Shown piece after piece: positions 36,379 through 43,808 of a stretch of 64,000 bases of DNA. The translations under genes and the position numbers were made by a program. Within the stretch, counting starts at the first letter, position 1; every line of letters begins with the position of its first letter. The notes under the pieces are model-generated. The model worked only from the letters and a program-made list of their open reading frames with translations. It was not told the DNA's origin and did no database searches. The DNA comes from Lysobacter sp. Root494 (lineage in GTDB: Bacteria > Pseudomonadota > Gammaproteobacteria > Xanthomonadales > Xanthomonadaceae), in NCBI RefSeq assembly GCF_001427225.1, contig NZ_LMFH01000006.1:1-64000 (forward strand), written 5' to 3'.

Positions 36379-37509
36379 ATGAGTACCATCGACTTCACCT
36401 CCTTCCTCAAGCTGATGGCGCACCAGAAGGCGTCGGACCTGTTCATCACCGCCGGCATGCCGCCGTCGATGAAGGTCAACGGCAAGCTTTCGCCGATCAC
36501 GCAGAACCCGCTGACGCCGCAGCAGAGCCGCGACCTCGTCCTCAACGTGATGACGCCGAGCCAGCGCGAGGAGTTCGAAAAGACCCACGAGTGCAACTTC
36601 GCGATCGGCGTCACCGGCGTCGGGCGCTTCCGCGTGTCGTGCTTCTACCAGCGCAACCAGGTCGGCATGGTCCTGCGCCGCATCGAGACCAAGATCCCGA
36701 CGGTCGAAGAGCTGAGCCTGCCGCCGATCATCAAGACGCTGGCGATGACCAAGCGCGGCATCATCATCTTCGTCGGTGCGACCGGTACCGGTAAGTCGAC
36801 TTCGCTCGCCGCGATGATCGGCTACCGCAACATGAACTCGACCGGCCACATCATCACGATCGAAGACCCGATCGAATTCGTGCACAAGCACGAGGGCTGC
36901 ATCATCACCCAGCGCGAGGTCGGCATCGACACCGACAGCTGGGACAACGCACTGAAGAACACCCTGCGCCAGGCGCCCGACGTGATCATGATCGGCGAGG
37001 TGCGCACCCGCGAGGGCATGGACCACGCGATCGCGTTCGCCGAAACCGGTCACCTGGTGCTGTGCACGCTGCACGCGAACAACGCCAACCAGGCGATGGA
37101 CCGCATCATCAACTTCTTCCCGGAAGACCGCCGCGGCCAGCTGCTGATGGATCTTTCGCTCAACCTGAAGGGCGTGGTCGCGCAGCAGCTGATCCCGACC
37201 CCCGACGGCAAGGGCCGCCGCGTGGCGATGGAAATCCTGCTTGGCACCCCGCTGGTGCAGGACTACATCCGCGATGGCGAGATCCACAAGCTGAAGGAAG
37301 TGATGAAGGAATCCGTGCAGCTCGGCATGAAGACCTTCGACCAGAGCCTGTTCGAGCTGTACCAGGCCGGCGAGATCAGCTATGAAGATGCGCTGCGTTA
37401 CGCCGACTCGCAGAACGAAGTTCGCCTGCGGATCAAGCTCGCCCAGGGCGGCGACGCGAAGACGCTGTCGCAGGGGCTGGATGGTGTCGAGGTGGCGGAA
37501 GTCCGCTGA
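36379..37509 (+). CDS. pilU: type IV pilus accessory retraction ATPase PilU
   Basis: PilU works with PilT and adds force to pilus retraction. The 376 residues carry Walker A FVGATGTGKSTSLAAMIGYR, ITIEDPIEFVHKHEGCIITQ, Walker B DVIMIGEVRTREGMDHAIAF and His box TGHLVLCTLHANNANQAMDR. The C-terminal tail (SYEDALRYADSQNEVRLRIK) is longer than in PilT, which separates the two paralogues. A GGGAG site lies before the ATG. A strong terminator follows. Confidence 0.97.
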   Translation: MSTIDFTSFLKLMAHQKASDLFITAGMPPSMKVNGKLSPITQNPLTPQQSRDLVLNVMTPSQREEFEKTHECNFAIGVTGVGRFRVSCFYQRNQVGMVLRRIETKIPTVEELSLPPIIKTLAMTKRGIIIFVGATGTGKSTSLAAMIGYRNMNSTGHIITIEDPIEFVHKHEGCIITQREVGIDTDSWDNALKNTLRQAPDVIMIGEVRTREGMDHAIAFAETGHLVLCTLHANNANQAMDRIINFFPEDRRGQLLMDLSLNLKGVVAQQLIPTPDGKGRRVAMEILLGTPLVQDYIRDGEIHKLKEVMKESVQLGMKTFDQSLFELYQAGEISYEDALRYADSQNEVRLRIKLAQGGDAKTLSQGLDGVEVAEVR

Positions 37510-37530
37510 TCCTCGCCACCGGCTGCCCGG

Positions 37531-37560
37531 AAAAGCCAGGCATTCGCCTGGCTTTTTTGT
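37531..37560 (+). terminator. intrinsic terminator after pilU
   Basis: An 11-bp stem (37531-37541 with 37546-37556) with the loop ATTC is followed by further T residues. It lies 21 bp after the pilU stop codon and is a textbook Rho-independent terminator. The A run on its left side could also stop minus-strand transcription. Confidence 0.92.
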
Positions 37561-37581
37561 TGGAACGCGCGAGCCAGCTTT

Positions 37582-37607
37582 GTAGAGCGGAGCTTGCTCC
37601 GCTGCTC
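37582..37607 (+). repeat. GTAG-headed REP sequence, second type
   Basis: GTAG is followed by AGCGGAGC, TT and GCTCCGCT (37586-37603) and then GCTC. The stem is identical to that at 21455-21472 in the opposite orientation. It lies between the pilU terminator and the 3' end of the DUF72 gene. Confidence 0.78.
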
Positions 37608-37613
37608 TGCTTC

Positions 37614-37660
37614 GTAGCGCCGGGGTGCGATGCCCGCAGCACCGGTCAGGCCGGCGCTAC
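37614..37660 (+). repeat. GTAG-headed inverted repeat overlapping the DUF72 stop codon
   Basis: GTAGCGCCGG (37614-37623) and CCGGCGCTAC (37651-37660) are perfect inverted repeats, 27 bp apart. On the minus strand the right arm begins GTAG, and its TAG is the stop codon of the DUF72 gene (37657-37659). It is next to another GTAG-headed palindrome, so this is a composite REP block. Confidence 0.75.
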
Positions 37661-38619
37661 GGACGCTTCTCAAGCCGGCCAAACACCTGCATCGACCGCG
37701 GCGGTTCCGCCTTTGGTGTCGCCGGCACACCGCGCGCAGTGACGTCGTCGCGCAAGCCCAGTTTCATGGCGAGCGTCTGCGCATCGAACGGCGCGTGCAC
37801 CTTGGCGTCATTGTCGAAGTAGCAATAGACGTCGCGCGACGCGCGCCGCCGCGGCTTTAGCGAGCTGGCCTTGCGGGCGTCATCGGGCTCCGCACCGCGT
37901 GACCACGCGTCGATGCGCCGAGCCCACAGGTCCAGCGCTTTGTCGGTGTAGCCGCTCACGTACAGCTCTTCATCGCCATGCAGGCGGATGTAGACGAAGT
38001 CGGCGGTGACATCTTCCAGGAGCGGCCAGCGCCCGGCGGTGTCGGCGACGACGAGGGCGACGTCGTGCCGGCGCAACAACCGCACGAACGCGTCGTCGCG
38101 GAAGCTTTCGTGCCGGATCTCCACGGCATGCCTTAGTCGTCGGTTCGCCTGCGTCGGCAACGCGGTCCGGCCGCTCATCCGCGAGCGGTCGCGCTTGCGC
38201 GCAAGCTCCAGTGCCGTGTCCGTGTCCTTCGGCAGGTGGGTGAAGAAGTTCTCGAAGCGTTCTTCATCGAAACGGAAGTTCGGCGGGAACTGCCAGAGCA
38301 TCGGCCCCAGCTTCGGCCCGAGTTGCAGCACGCCAGAGGCAAGAAAATTGGCGAGCGCCGTTTCGTACTCGCGCAGCCTGAGCAGGTGGGTGATGTAGCG
38401 CGGGCCTTTTACCGCGAAGACGAAGCCGGGTGGGGTCTCGTCGTGCCAGGTTTTCCAGCTTTTCGGGGACTGCAGCGAATAGAACGAGCCGTTGATTTCG
38501 ATCGTCGGGAATACGCCGGACGCGAATTCCAGTTCGCGCCGCTGCTGCAGCTTTTCCGGATAGAACACGCCGCGCCATGGTGCATAGCGCCAGCCCGAGA
38601 TGCCGATGCGAATGGCCAT
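37657..38619 (-). CDS. DUF72 family TIM-barrel protein (YecE-like)
   Basis: The 320-residue protein starts at ATG 38619 with the family signature MAIRIGISGWRYAPWRGVFY. It continues with FPTIEINGSFYSLQSPKSWK, GFVFAVKGPRYITHLLRL, GPKLGPMLWQFPPNF, HAVEIRHESFRDD and DVYCYFDNDAKVHAPFDA. DUF72 proteins are TIM barrels whose role is unclear; their fold and conserved residues hint at hydrolase or isomerase chemistry. The stop codon is supplied by a REP-like repeat. Residues after about 290 (rich in P and R) vary and may have grown by read-through into the repeat. Confidence 0.93.
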   Translation of the reverse strand: MAIRIGISGWRYAPWRGVFYPEKLQQRRELEFASGVFPTIEINGSFYSLQSPKSWKTWHDETPPGFVFAVKGPRYITHLLRLREYETALANFLASGVLQLGPKLGPMLWQFPPNFRFDEERFENFFTHLPKDTDTALELARKRDRSRMSGRTALPTQANRRLRHAVEIRHESFRDDAFVRLLRRHDVALVVADTAGRWPLLEDVTADFVYIRLHGDEELYVSGYTDKALDLWARRIDAWSRGAEPDDARKASSLKPRRRASRDVYCYFDNDAKVHAPFDAQTLAMKLGLRDDVTARGVPATPKAEPPRSMQVFGRLEKRP

Positions 38620-38660
38620 GCGTGAAGCATGGCGGCGCGATGGTCGGCGACTCGTGAGCG

Positions 38661-38813
38661 TCAGCCGCGGCGCTTGAAGAACTGCACTTCGCGCTCGTGC
38701 TGCTCGGCGGCTTGGCGTGTCGGGAACGTGCCCAGGTTGCGGCGCTTGCCGGTGCGCGGGTCCTTCTTGCGTGAATACAGCCGATAACCGCCGCTGGGGA
38801 GCTTGCGGATCAT
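38661..38813 (-). CDS. small basic protein resembling the arm-binding domain of integrases
   Basis: This 50-residue protein starts at ATG 38813, with GGAG eight bases upstream, and ends at the TGA at 38661. It reads MIRKLPSGGYRLYSRKKDPR, continues TGKRRNLGTFPTRQAAEQHE and ends REVQFFKRRG. The pattern (basic strands, then a helix) resembles the N-terminal AP2-like arm-binding domain of tyrosine recombinases, but there is no catalytic domain and no integrase remnant around it. From memory, near-identical small proteins are annotated in other Xanthomonadaceae, so it is probably a real gene. Nucleic-acid binding is inference. Confidence 0.72.
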   Translation of the reverse strand: MIRKLPSGGYRLYSRKKDPRTGKRRNLGTFPTRQAAEQHEREVQFFKRRG

Positions 38814-38876
38814 GGTGCTGCTCCGTAGTGGAACACCGCCATGAATGCAGGGATGCCGTGACGACGCCGTCGTCCT

Positions 38877-39614
38877 TCAGGACGAGAGTTTCACCCGCAG
38901 CGCGTGCAGCCGCTCGTAATGCGGACGGCATTCCTCCGCGACTTCGGCCGCCGCGCCGGAGAGTTCGATCTCGCGTGGTGCCGGCGCTTCGAAGCCCGTC
39001 GATTCCCAGACGTGCGCGTACCAGTGTGGCGCCCAGATGCCGTCGCTCGCCCGCGGACCGCGTGGCCAGCGCAGCATGCGTGGGGTGAATTCGATGCCCA
39101 GCCATGCACAAAGTGCGCGCAGATGCGCTTCCGGCGCCCGCAGGAAATCGCCCGAATCGATGACCGGCGGCGGTTCGCCGGACGCACTCAGCTCCTCGTA
39201 GAGCGCGACCTGCTGCGGCAGTCCGATGTCCTGCGCCGTGACCGAGGCGCGCGACTTCACGTAGGAGGCAACGACCTCGCGCGGATCGCGGATCAACAAC
39301 ACGTTGCGCAGCTGCGCGATCCAGCCGTGGTCGATGTGCGCGAGCAGGTGGTGGGTCATGTGTTTCTGGTACCACACCGGCTGCCCTTCGGGCGCGGGGC
39401 CGGTCAATGCCGCAACGACCTTGCGCCAGTCGGTTTCGCCTTCGGCAATGACTTCGTCGTGGCCCGGATGGTCGAGTCCGGTATGGGCAAGGTAATGCGC
39501 ATACAGCGGCTCGTCGGTCACCACGCAATCCTCGCGATTTTCCCAGGCGCGCATCATCGCCGTGGAGATGTTGCGCGGCCCGGACCACATCGCGACGCGC
39601 ACCGGTGTGCTCAT
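38877..39614 (-). CDS. sulfotransferase family protein (second, unlike the one at 8315)
   Basis: The 245-residue protein begins at ATG 39614, which overlaps the stop of the aminotransferase gene. The N terminus VRVAMWSGPRNISTAMMRAW is the phosphosulfate-binding loop type of P-loop sulfotransferases, and LRNVLLIRDPREVVASYVKS matches the 3'-phosphate segment. The middle holds YQKHMTHHLLAHIDHGWI. There is no signal peptide. Relatives are annotated simply as sulfotransferase-like; PAPS use is inferred. Tight coupling to a class IV aminotransferase suggests both act on one small amine or amino-acid-derived compound. Confidence 0.8.
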   Translation of the reverse strand: MSTPVRVAMWSGPRNISTAMMRAWENREDCVVTDEPLYAHYLAHTGLDHPGHDEVIAEGETDWRKVVAALTGPAPEGQPVWYQKHMTHHLLAHIDHGWIAQLRNVLLIRDPREVVASYVKSRASVTAQDIGLPQQVALYEELSASGEPPPVIDSGDFLRAPEAHLRALCAWLGIEFTPRMLRWPRGPRASDGIWAPHWYAHVWESTGFEAPAPREIELSGAAAEVAEECRPHYERLHALRVKLSS

Positions 39615-40570
39615 TGCGAAGCGCTCACCCGAAGTCTTGCGCGCGCTTCGGCATCGCGGGCAATGAGGCCGCGGTAAAGCGACTGCAGACGTTCGACCAA
39701 GGGGCCGCGTCCGTCGCGAATGCGGCGGCCGTCCACCGTGTGCACGGGAACCACGCCCGCGAAGGTGCCCGTCACGAAGGCCTCGTCGGCGCCATATACG
39801 TCGGTCAGGCTGAACGATTTTTCGAATATCGGAATGCCCGCTTCGCGGCACATCGCGATCACGTTGCCGCGGGTGATTCCGCCCAGGCAATACTCGCCGG
39901 TCGACGTCCACACCTCGCCCTTGCGCACGATGAAGAAATGGGTCGAATTGCAGGTGGCGACGAAGCCATGCGGATCGAGCATCAGCGCTTCGTCCGCGCC
40001 TGCGGTATAGGCCTGGATACATGCAGTGATGCAGTTGAGCTTGCTGTGCGAATTGAGCTTGGGGTCCTGCACGTCGGGGTACCCGCGGCGCACGTGCACG
40101 GTGAACAGCGATATCCCACGCGAAGCCGTTTCGGTCGAAGCGGCCTTGTATTCGGGAATGATCACGATCGTCGCCGGGCCGATCGTCACACGCGGATCCT
40201 GGTAAGGCGTGCGCTTGACGCCGCGCGTGACCATCAGCCGGACATGTACGCCGTCGCCCCGGATGGCGTGGTCATCCATGCCGTTCGCGGCGAGCGTGGC
40301 GTAGATCGCCTCGGTAAGTCCGGCGCGGTCCAGTCCGATGTCGAGCATGATCGCCTTCGCGCCTTCGAACAGGCGGTCCAGGTGCGCATCCAGGAAGGCC
40401 GGATGCCCGTCGACCACGCGAAATCCCTCCCACACACCGTCGCCGAGCACGAAGCCGCTGTCGAAGACCGATACGACCGCTTCGTTGCGAGGCTTCAGCG
40501 CGCCGTTGATCCAGATCCGGATGTCCGCGTTGCGCGGGTCGTCGGCTGAGTGCTGCGTACCCTGGGTCAT
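39611..40570 (-). CDS. class IV PLP aminotransferase (branched-chain or D-amino-acid type)
   Basis: The 319-residue protein shows the fold-type IV pattern: IRIWINGALKPRNEAVVSVF, DSGFVLGDGVWEGFRVVDG and the PLP lysine in VQDPKLNSHSKLNCITACIQ. Later segments are ADEALMLDPHGFVATCNSTH, GGITRGNVIAMCREAGIPI and ADEAFVTGTFAGVVPVHTVD. The segments resemble BCAT more than D-amino-acid transaminase or ADC lyase, but they do not fix the substrate. The overlapping downstream sulfotransferase and an atypical SHSKLN motif make a catabolic or specialised role possible. Confidence 0.85.
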   Translation of the reverse strand: MTQGTQHSADDPRNADIRIWINGALKPRNEAVVSVFDSGFVLGDGVWEGFRVVDGHPAFLDAHLDRLFEGAKAIMLDIGLDRAGLTEAIYATLAANGMDDHAIRGDGVHVRLMVTRGVKRTPYQDPRVTIGPATIVIIPEYKAASTETASRGISLFTVHVRRGYPDVQDPKLNSHSKLNCITACIQAYTAGADEALMLDPHGFVATCNSTHFFIVRKGEVWTSTGEYCLGGITRGNVIAMCREAGIPIFEKSFSLTDVYGADEAFVTGTFAGVVPVHTVDGRRIRDGRGPLVERLQSLYRGLIARDAEARARLRVSASQ

Positions 40571-40610
40571 GCGCGATTCCTCCGCGATTTCGGTGCTTGG
40601 ATTGGTGCGA

Positions 40611-41180
40611 TCAACCTTGCTGCGGCCAAGCCAGGTTGCGCCACGGCGGATTCAACATCGCGATGCGCGCGAACACCGGGCAGTCCTCGCGATGCGTGCC
40701 GGGCAGGTAGCCGAGGCTCATCAGGAATTCATTGGTGATCTCGCCGCCGGTGAAGCGGAAGGTCTTCTTGAACAGCTTCACCCAGCCGCTCTTGTCGCGG
40801 GGCTCGTTCCCGTCCATCACATTCGCATCGAGCCAGCCAGCGAAACTGCCGTGCGAGATGCGCAGCCGCTGGATCACCTGCGCGTTGTGGATCGCGGCGT
40901 CGACCTTGAGGCGGTTGCGGATGATGCCGGTGTCCGCCAGCAGCCGTTCGCGGTCGCGCTCGCCATAAGCGGCCACGGCATCCACGTCGAAGCCCGAGTA
41001 CGCGTGGCGGAATCCCTCGCGCTTCTTCAGCATCGTCTCCCAGCTCAGGCCCGCCTGGTTGATCTCGAGGATCAGGCGTTCGAACAGCACCGCTTCGTCG
41101 CGGCTCGGGAAGCCGTATTCGGTGTCGTGATAAGGGCCATGCAGCGGATGGCCCCTCGCAAAATCGCAGTAGCCCGACAT
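40611..41180 (-). CDS. tag: DNA-3-methyladenine glycosylase I
   Basis: Tag excises 3-methyladenine from alkylated DNA. The 189 residues include HPLHGPYHDTEYGFPSRDEA, LILEINQAGLSWETMLKKRE, DTGIIRNRLKVDAAIHNAQ and TNEFLMSLGYLPGTHREDCP. The zinc-snap residues look conserved: Cys5 and an N-terminal His, plus His and Cys in THREDCPVF. The start lies one base after the stop codon of the metallopeptidase gene (TGACATG), so the two are co-transcribed. Confidence 0.95.
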   Translation of the reverse strand: MSGYCDFARGHPLHGPYHDTEYGFPSRDEAVLFERLILEINQAGLSWETMLKKREGFRHAYSGFDVDAVAAYGERDRERLLADTGIIRNRLKVDAAIHNAQVIQRLRISHGSFAGWLDANVMDGNEPRDKSGWVKLFKKTFRFTGGEITNEFLMSLGYLPGTHREDCPVFARIAMLNPPWRNLAWPQQG

Positions 41181-41181
41181 G

Positions 41182-42882
41182 TCACTGCATGGCCGGCGTC
41201 GCGTACTGAGTCAACCCGAGCACGTCCAGGCCCTGCTCGAAGCGCACGTCGACCGGGATCTTCGCGTCCTTGAGCTTCGCGAGATCCGAGGCCAGTTCAG
41301 GCTTGATCACGCCCAGCGCCTCGGTCATGCGCGCGGCCTCGGCATAGTCGCCGTCGCCCTGCACGGTGAGCAGCTTCGCGCTCAGCGAATTCATCGCGGC
41401 GCGCATCTTGTCGAAGTCGACACGATAGCGGCCGTCGGCGTCGCGACTGAACGCGCCGGCATCGGCGAAGTAGTTGAAGCGCAGCATGTTGGCCTTGCCG
41501 TGCGCGTCGGCAGCCCCGAAACGCACCGAGCGCAGGATTCCCGCGAGGAAAGTGACGTAGCTGTCCATCAGCTTGTCCTTCTCCATCTCGCCCTTGTTGC
41601 TGAGCGCATCGATCATGTACAGGCCGAGGATGTCGGCCTTGCCTTCCTCGAAGCTGGAGGAATATTCCTTCAGCGCTTCGTCGACCGTGCCCTTGCCGTC
41701 GAGTGTCTTCTTGATGCCGAGGCCGTGGGCGACTTCATGGAACATGGTGTCGGCGAAGAACGCGTCGAAGGTGACGTTCGCCAGCTGGTCCTTTGCGATC
41801 AGCTGCTTCGCGATCGGCAGGAGGATGGCGTCGAACTTCGCCTTCATCACGTTTTCCAGCTGCAGGCGGCGCGTGCCCTTGGCGAGCTGGACTTCCTCGT
41901 CGTTGGGCAGGTTGATCGCGATGGTCTTGGCGCCGACGTTCGCATCGCCTGCGTAGTAGACGGCCTCGTATGCGTTCAGGTCGGCCTTCGCGCCGGGTTT
42001 TTCCGCCTTGTACTTCGCGTCGACGGGCAGGCCGCGCTGCAGTTCGGGGAGGAAGGCCGCGTAACGCGCGAGCTTCTGGCTCCATTCGGTGTCCTTCACC
42101 AGGACCAGTCCTTCGTACGCGGCCTTGTAGCCGAACAACTGGTCTTCGTAGGTCTCGATCGGACCGATCACGATGTCGACGGGATTGGTCTTCATGTCCA
42201 TCCACGCCATGTCGCTGGCGCGGAAGTCGTCGGTCAGCAGCGCATCGGCGCGCATCCGCAGGTAATCGGCGAAGGACTTGTCGCCGCTGAGTTCGGCGGC
42301 TTCCCGCAGCAGCGCGGCGGTGCGCTCGAGCTCCGGTTTGTATTCGACGTGATACGGCACCGTAACCAGCTTGCCGGCCGCATCGCGGCGGAGCAGCGTG
42401 TAGTTGGACGTCTTGCCGGGGAGGTCGGCGGCCTCGAATTCTTCCTTGGTCATGTCGACCGGATAGAACACGCCGCCCGGCGGGCGTGGCTTGATGTTCG
42501 CGATGAAGGGCGTGTCCTCGTTCAGCCGGTCCCAAGGGCCGAAGTTGATGTCCACCAGTTCGCGCGTGGCATCGTCGGGCGCCTGGGCGAGCAGGGCCGC
42601 GCGATCGCCGCGCCAGCTCTGCTTCCAGGTGAGTTCGTTCATGACATCGGCGGCCTGCACGAGCTTGGCGACCATGCGTCGCGTGTTCTCGTCGAGGCGC
42701 GAGAGATCGGCCTTTAGCGGCACCACGGCGTAGTCGCCTGCGTGGGCCTGCGCGTACGAAACTGTGGGCTTCGCGTCGCTGTTGGGAGTCGCGGTTTCCT
42801 GGGCGGCCTGTGGCTTGCACGCGGCGATTGCGAGGGCGGCGAAGCAGGCGAGGGCGAGCGGACGAAGCTTCGATGCGGTCAT
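41182..42882 (-). CDS. lipoprotein metallopeptidase related to dipeptidyl-peptidase III (M49-like)
   Basis: From ATG 42882 the protein has 566 residues. A signal peptide ends in a lipobox (LAIAACKP, Cys22). The zinc site is FADTMFHEVAHGLGIKKTLD (HEVAH) followed by the second motif SFEEGKADILGLYM. This matches the M49 pair of a histidine motif and EExxAD, but the first motif is a pentapeptide (HExxH) and not the usual hexapeptide HExxGH. DPP III enzymes remove dipeptides from short peptides, normally in the cytoplasm; this one should face the periplasm. It precedes tag by one base. Confidence 0.8.
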   Translation of the reverse strand: MTASKLRPLALACFAALAIAACKPQAAQETATPNSDAKPTVSYAQAHAGDYAVVPLKADLSRLDENTRRMVAKLVQAADVMNELTWKQSWRGDRAALLAQAPDDATRELVDINFGPWDRLNEDTPFIANIKPRPPGGVFYPVDMTKEEFEAADLPGKTSNYTLLRRDAAGKLVTVPYHVEYKPELERTAALLREAAELSGDKSFADYLRMRADALLTDDFRASDMAWMDMKTNPVDIVIGPIETYEDQLFGYKAAYEGLVLVKDTEWSQKLARYAAFLPELQRGLPVDAKYKAEKPGAKADLNAYEAVYYAGDANVGAKTIAINLPNDEEVQLAKGTRRLQLENVMKAKFDAILLPIAKQLIAKDQLANVTFDAFFADTMFHEVAHGLGIKKTLDGKGTVDEALKEYSSSFEEGKADILGLYMIDALSNKGEMEKDKLMDSYVTFLAGILRSVRFGAADAHGKANMLRFNYFADAGAFSRDADGRYRVDFDKMRAAMNSLSAKLLTVQGDGDYAEAARMTEALGVIKPELASDLAKLKDAKIPVDVRFEQGLDVLGLTQYATPAMQ

Positions 42883-42955
42883 GGCGAATGCACGGAATGG
42901 TCGGGAAAGCCGCCATCCTACGCCCGGATGCCAGGCCTTCGTCATCTGGCGCGAA

Positions 42956-43202
42956 GGGCCTGTTAACGCTCTGCGGATAGGTCGCGCCGAGCCAGCCAGC
43001 GTGCGAGGCGTATGTCGATACGCAACTGAGCGATGACGCCGCATCGTGCGCTGGCTGGCTCGGCCCTCCGGGTTGCTCCTCAGTGGCCGCCATGCGGCGC
43101 CGCGCGCCTTGACCTTGCAATGAGCAAGGCGCTGCGGCACGCAACACCACCTGACGGCCACTGAGGAGCAACGCGACCTATCCGCAGAGCGTTAACAGGC
43201 CC
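42956..43202 (+). repeat. three-arm palindromic repeat, copy A
   Basis: This 247-bp element lies in the divergent gap between the M49-like gene and yqgE. Its ends are perfect 31-nt inverted repeats (42956-42986 with 43172-43202, starting GGGCCTGTTAACGC). Inside are a 15-bp stem (42987-43001 with 43049-43063) and an 18-bp stem (43072-43089 with 43155-43172). The latter encloses the self-complementary GCGGCGCCGC (43094-43103) and a CCTTGC/GCAAGG hairpin (43113-43129). The fold is a three-way junction. The core is shared with copy B at 49700-49887; no coding sequence is convincing. The remaining gap, 42883-42955, shows nothing definite. Confidence 0.9.
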
Positions 43203-43216
43203 TAGAGCCCTCGCGC

Positions 43217-43222
43217 TAGAAT
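43217..43222 (+). promoter_or_regulatory. -10-like element 6 nt before yqgE (possible leaderless promoter)
   Basis: TAGAAT, then GCCCAC, then the ATG at 43229. It lies 15 bp beyond the right arm of palindromic element A, so the -35 position would fall inside that arm. Confidence 0.5.
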
Positions 43223-43228
43223 GCCCAC

Positions 43229-43795
43229 ATGCCCGTGATGCCCGAGCCCCTGACGAACCAGCTGCTGATCGCGCTGCCGGCGCTGTCGGAAACCAACTTC
43301 TCGCGCAGTGTCGCGCTGATCTGCCAACACGACGACGATGGCGCGATGGGTATCGTGGTGAACCGCCGTTCCGAATACACGCTCGGTGAAGTGCTCGGGC
43401 AGATGGGCGTCGAAGGTGGTACCGAATCGCTGCGCGCGCAGCCGGTACTGGCCGGCGGGCCGGTGCATCCGGAGCGTGGTTTCGTGCTGCACGATGGCGG
43501 GCCGCGCTGGGATTCGACGCTGGCGATCACCGACAAGCTCTTCCTCACCACCTCGCGCGACATCCTCGAGGACATGGCGCGCGGCGCCGGTCCCGACAAT
43601 GCGATCGTCGCCTTGGGCTGCGCCGGCTGGGGTACGGGCCAGCTCGAACACGAGCTCACCGAGAACGACTGGCTGACGGCGCCTGCCGATGCCGAACTGC
43701 TGTTCTCCGAGCCGCTGGAATCGCGCTGGCAGGCCGCGGCCGGGCGCATCGGCGTCGACTTCGCCCATCTGGCCGATTACGCCGGGCACGCATGA
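43229..43795 (+). CDS. yqgE: YqgE/AlgH family protein (UPF0301)
   Basis: The 188 residues carry the family segments [57 protein letters not shown] and [20 protein letters not shown] followed by NDW. The function of this widespread cytoplasmic protein is unsettled; the Pseudomonas name AlgH comes from an alginate phenotype. The gene precedes ruvX by 13 bp, a very common pairing (yqgE-yqgF). ATG 43238 is an alternative start. A -10-like TAGAAT lies 6 nt upstream. Confidence 0.95.
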   Translation: MPVMPEPLTNQLLIALPALSETNFSRSVALICQHDDDGAMGIVVNRRSEYTLGEVLGQMGVEGGTESLRAQPVLAGGPVHPERGFVLHDGGPRWDSTLAITDKLFLTTSRDILEDMARGAGPDNAIVALGCAGWGTGQLEHELTENDWLTAPADAELLFSEPLESRWQAAAGRIGVDFAHLADYAGHA

Positions 43796-43808
43796 GCGAC
43801 ACGCTCGC

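Noticed and set aside
35257-37287. A 676-codon open frame antisense to pilT and pilU
   Set aside because: It mirrors both ATPase genes codon for codon and its product is rich in V, D, H and R without any motif. It is a GC-driven shadow frame.
38661-38813. Integrase remnant or prophage edge at the small basic protein
   Set aside because: There is no catalytic recombinase domain, attachment-site repeat, tRNA or other phage gene nearby; the neighbours are ordinary core genes.
40611-42882. tag and the M49-like gene as a DNA-repair or defence module
   Set aside because: They are adjacent by one base, but the peptidase is an exported lipoprotein, so a shared pathway is unlikely; simple co-transcription is enough to explain the layout.
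42956-43202. Protein-coding reading through palindromic element A (and likewise element B)
   Set aside because: Frames cross the element on both strands, but the base changes between copies preserve pairing and not codons, and no ribosome-binding site or known domain is present.
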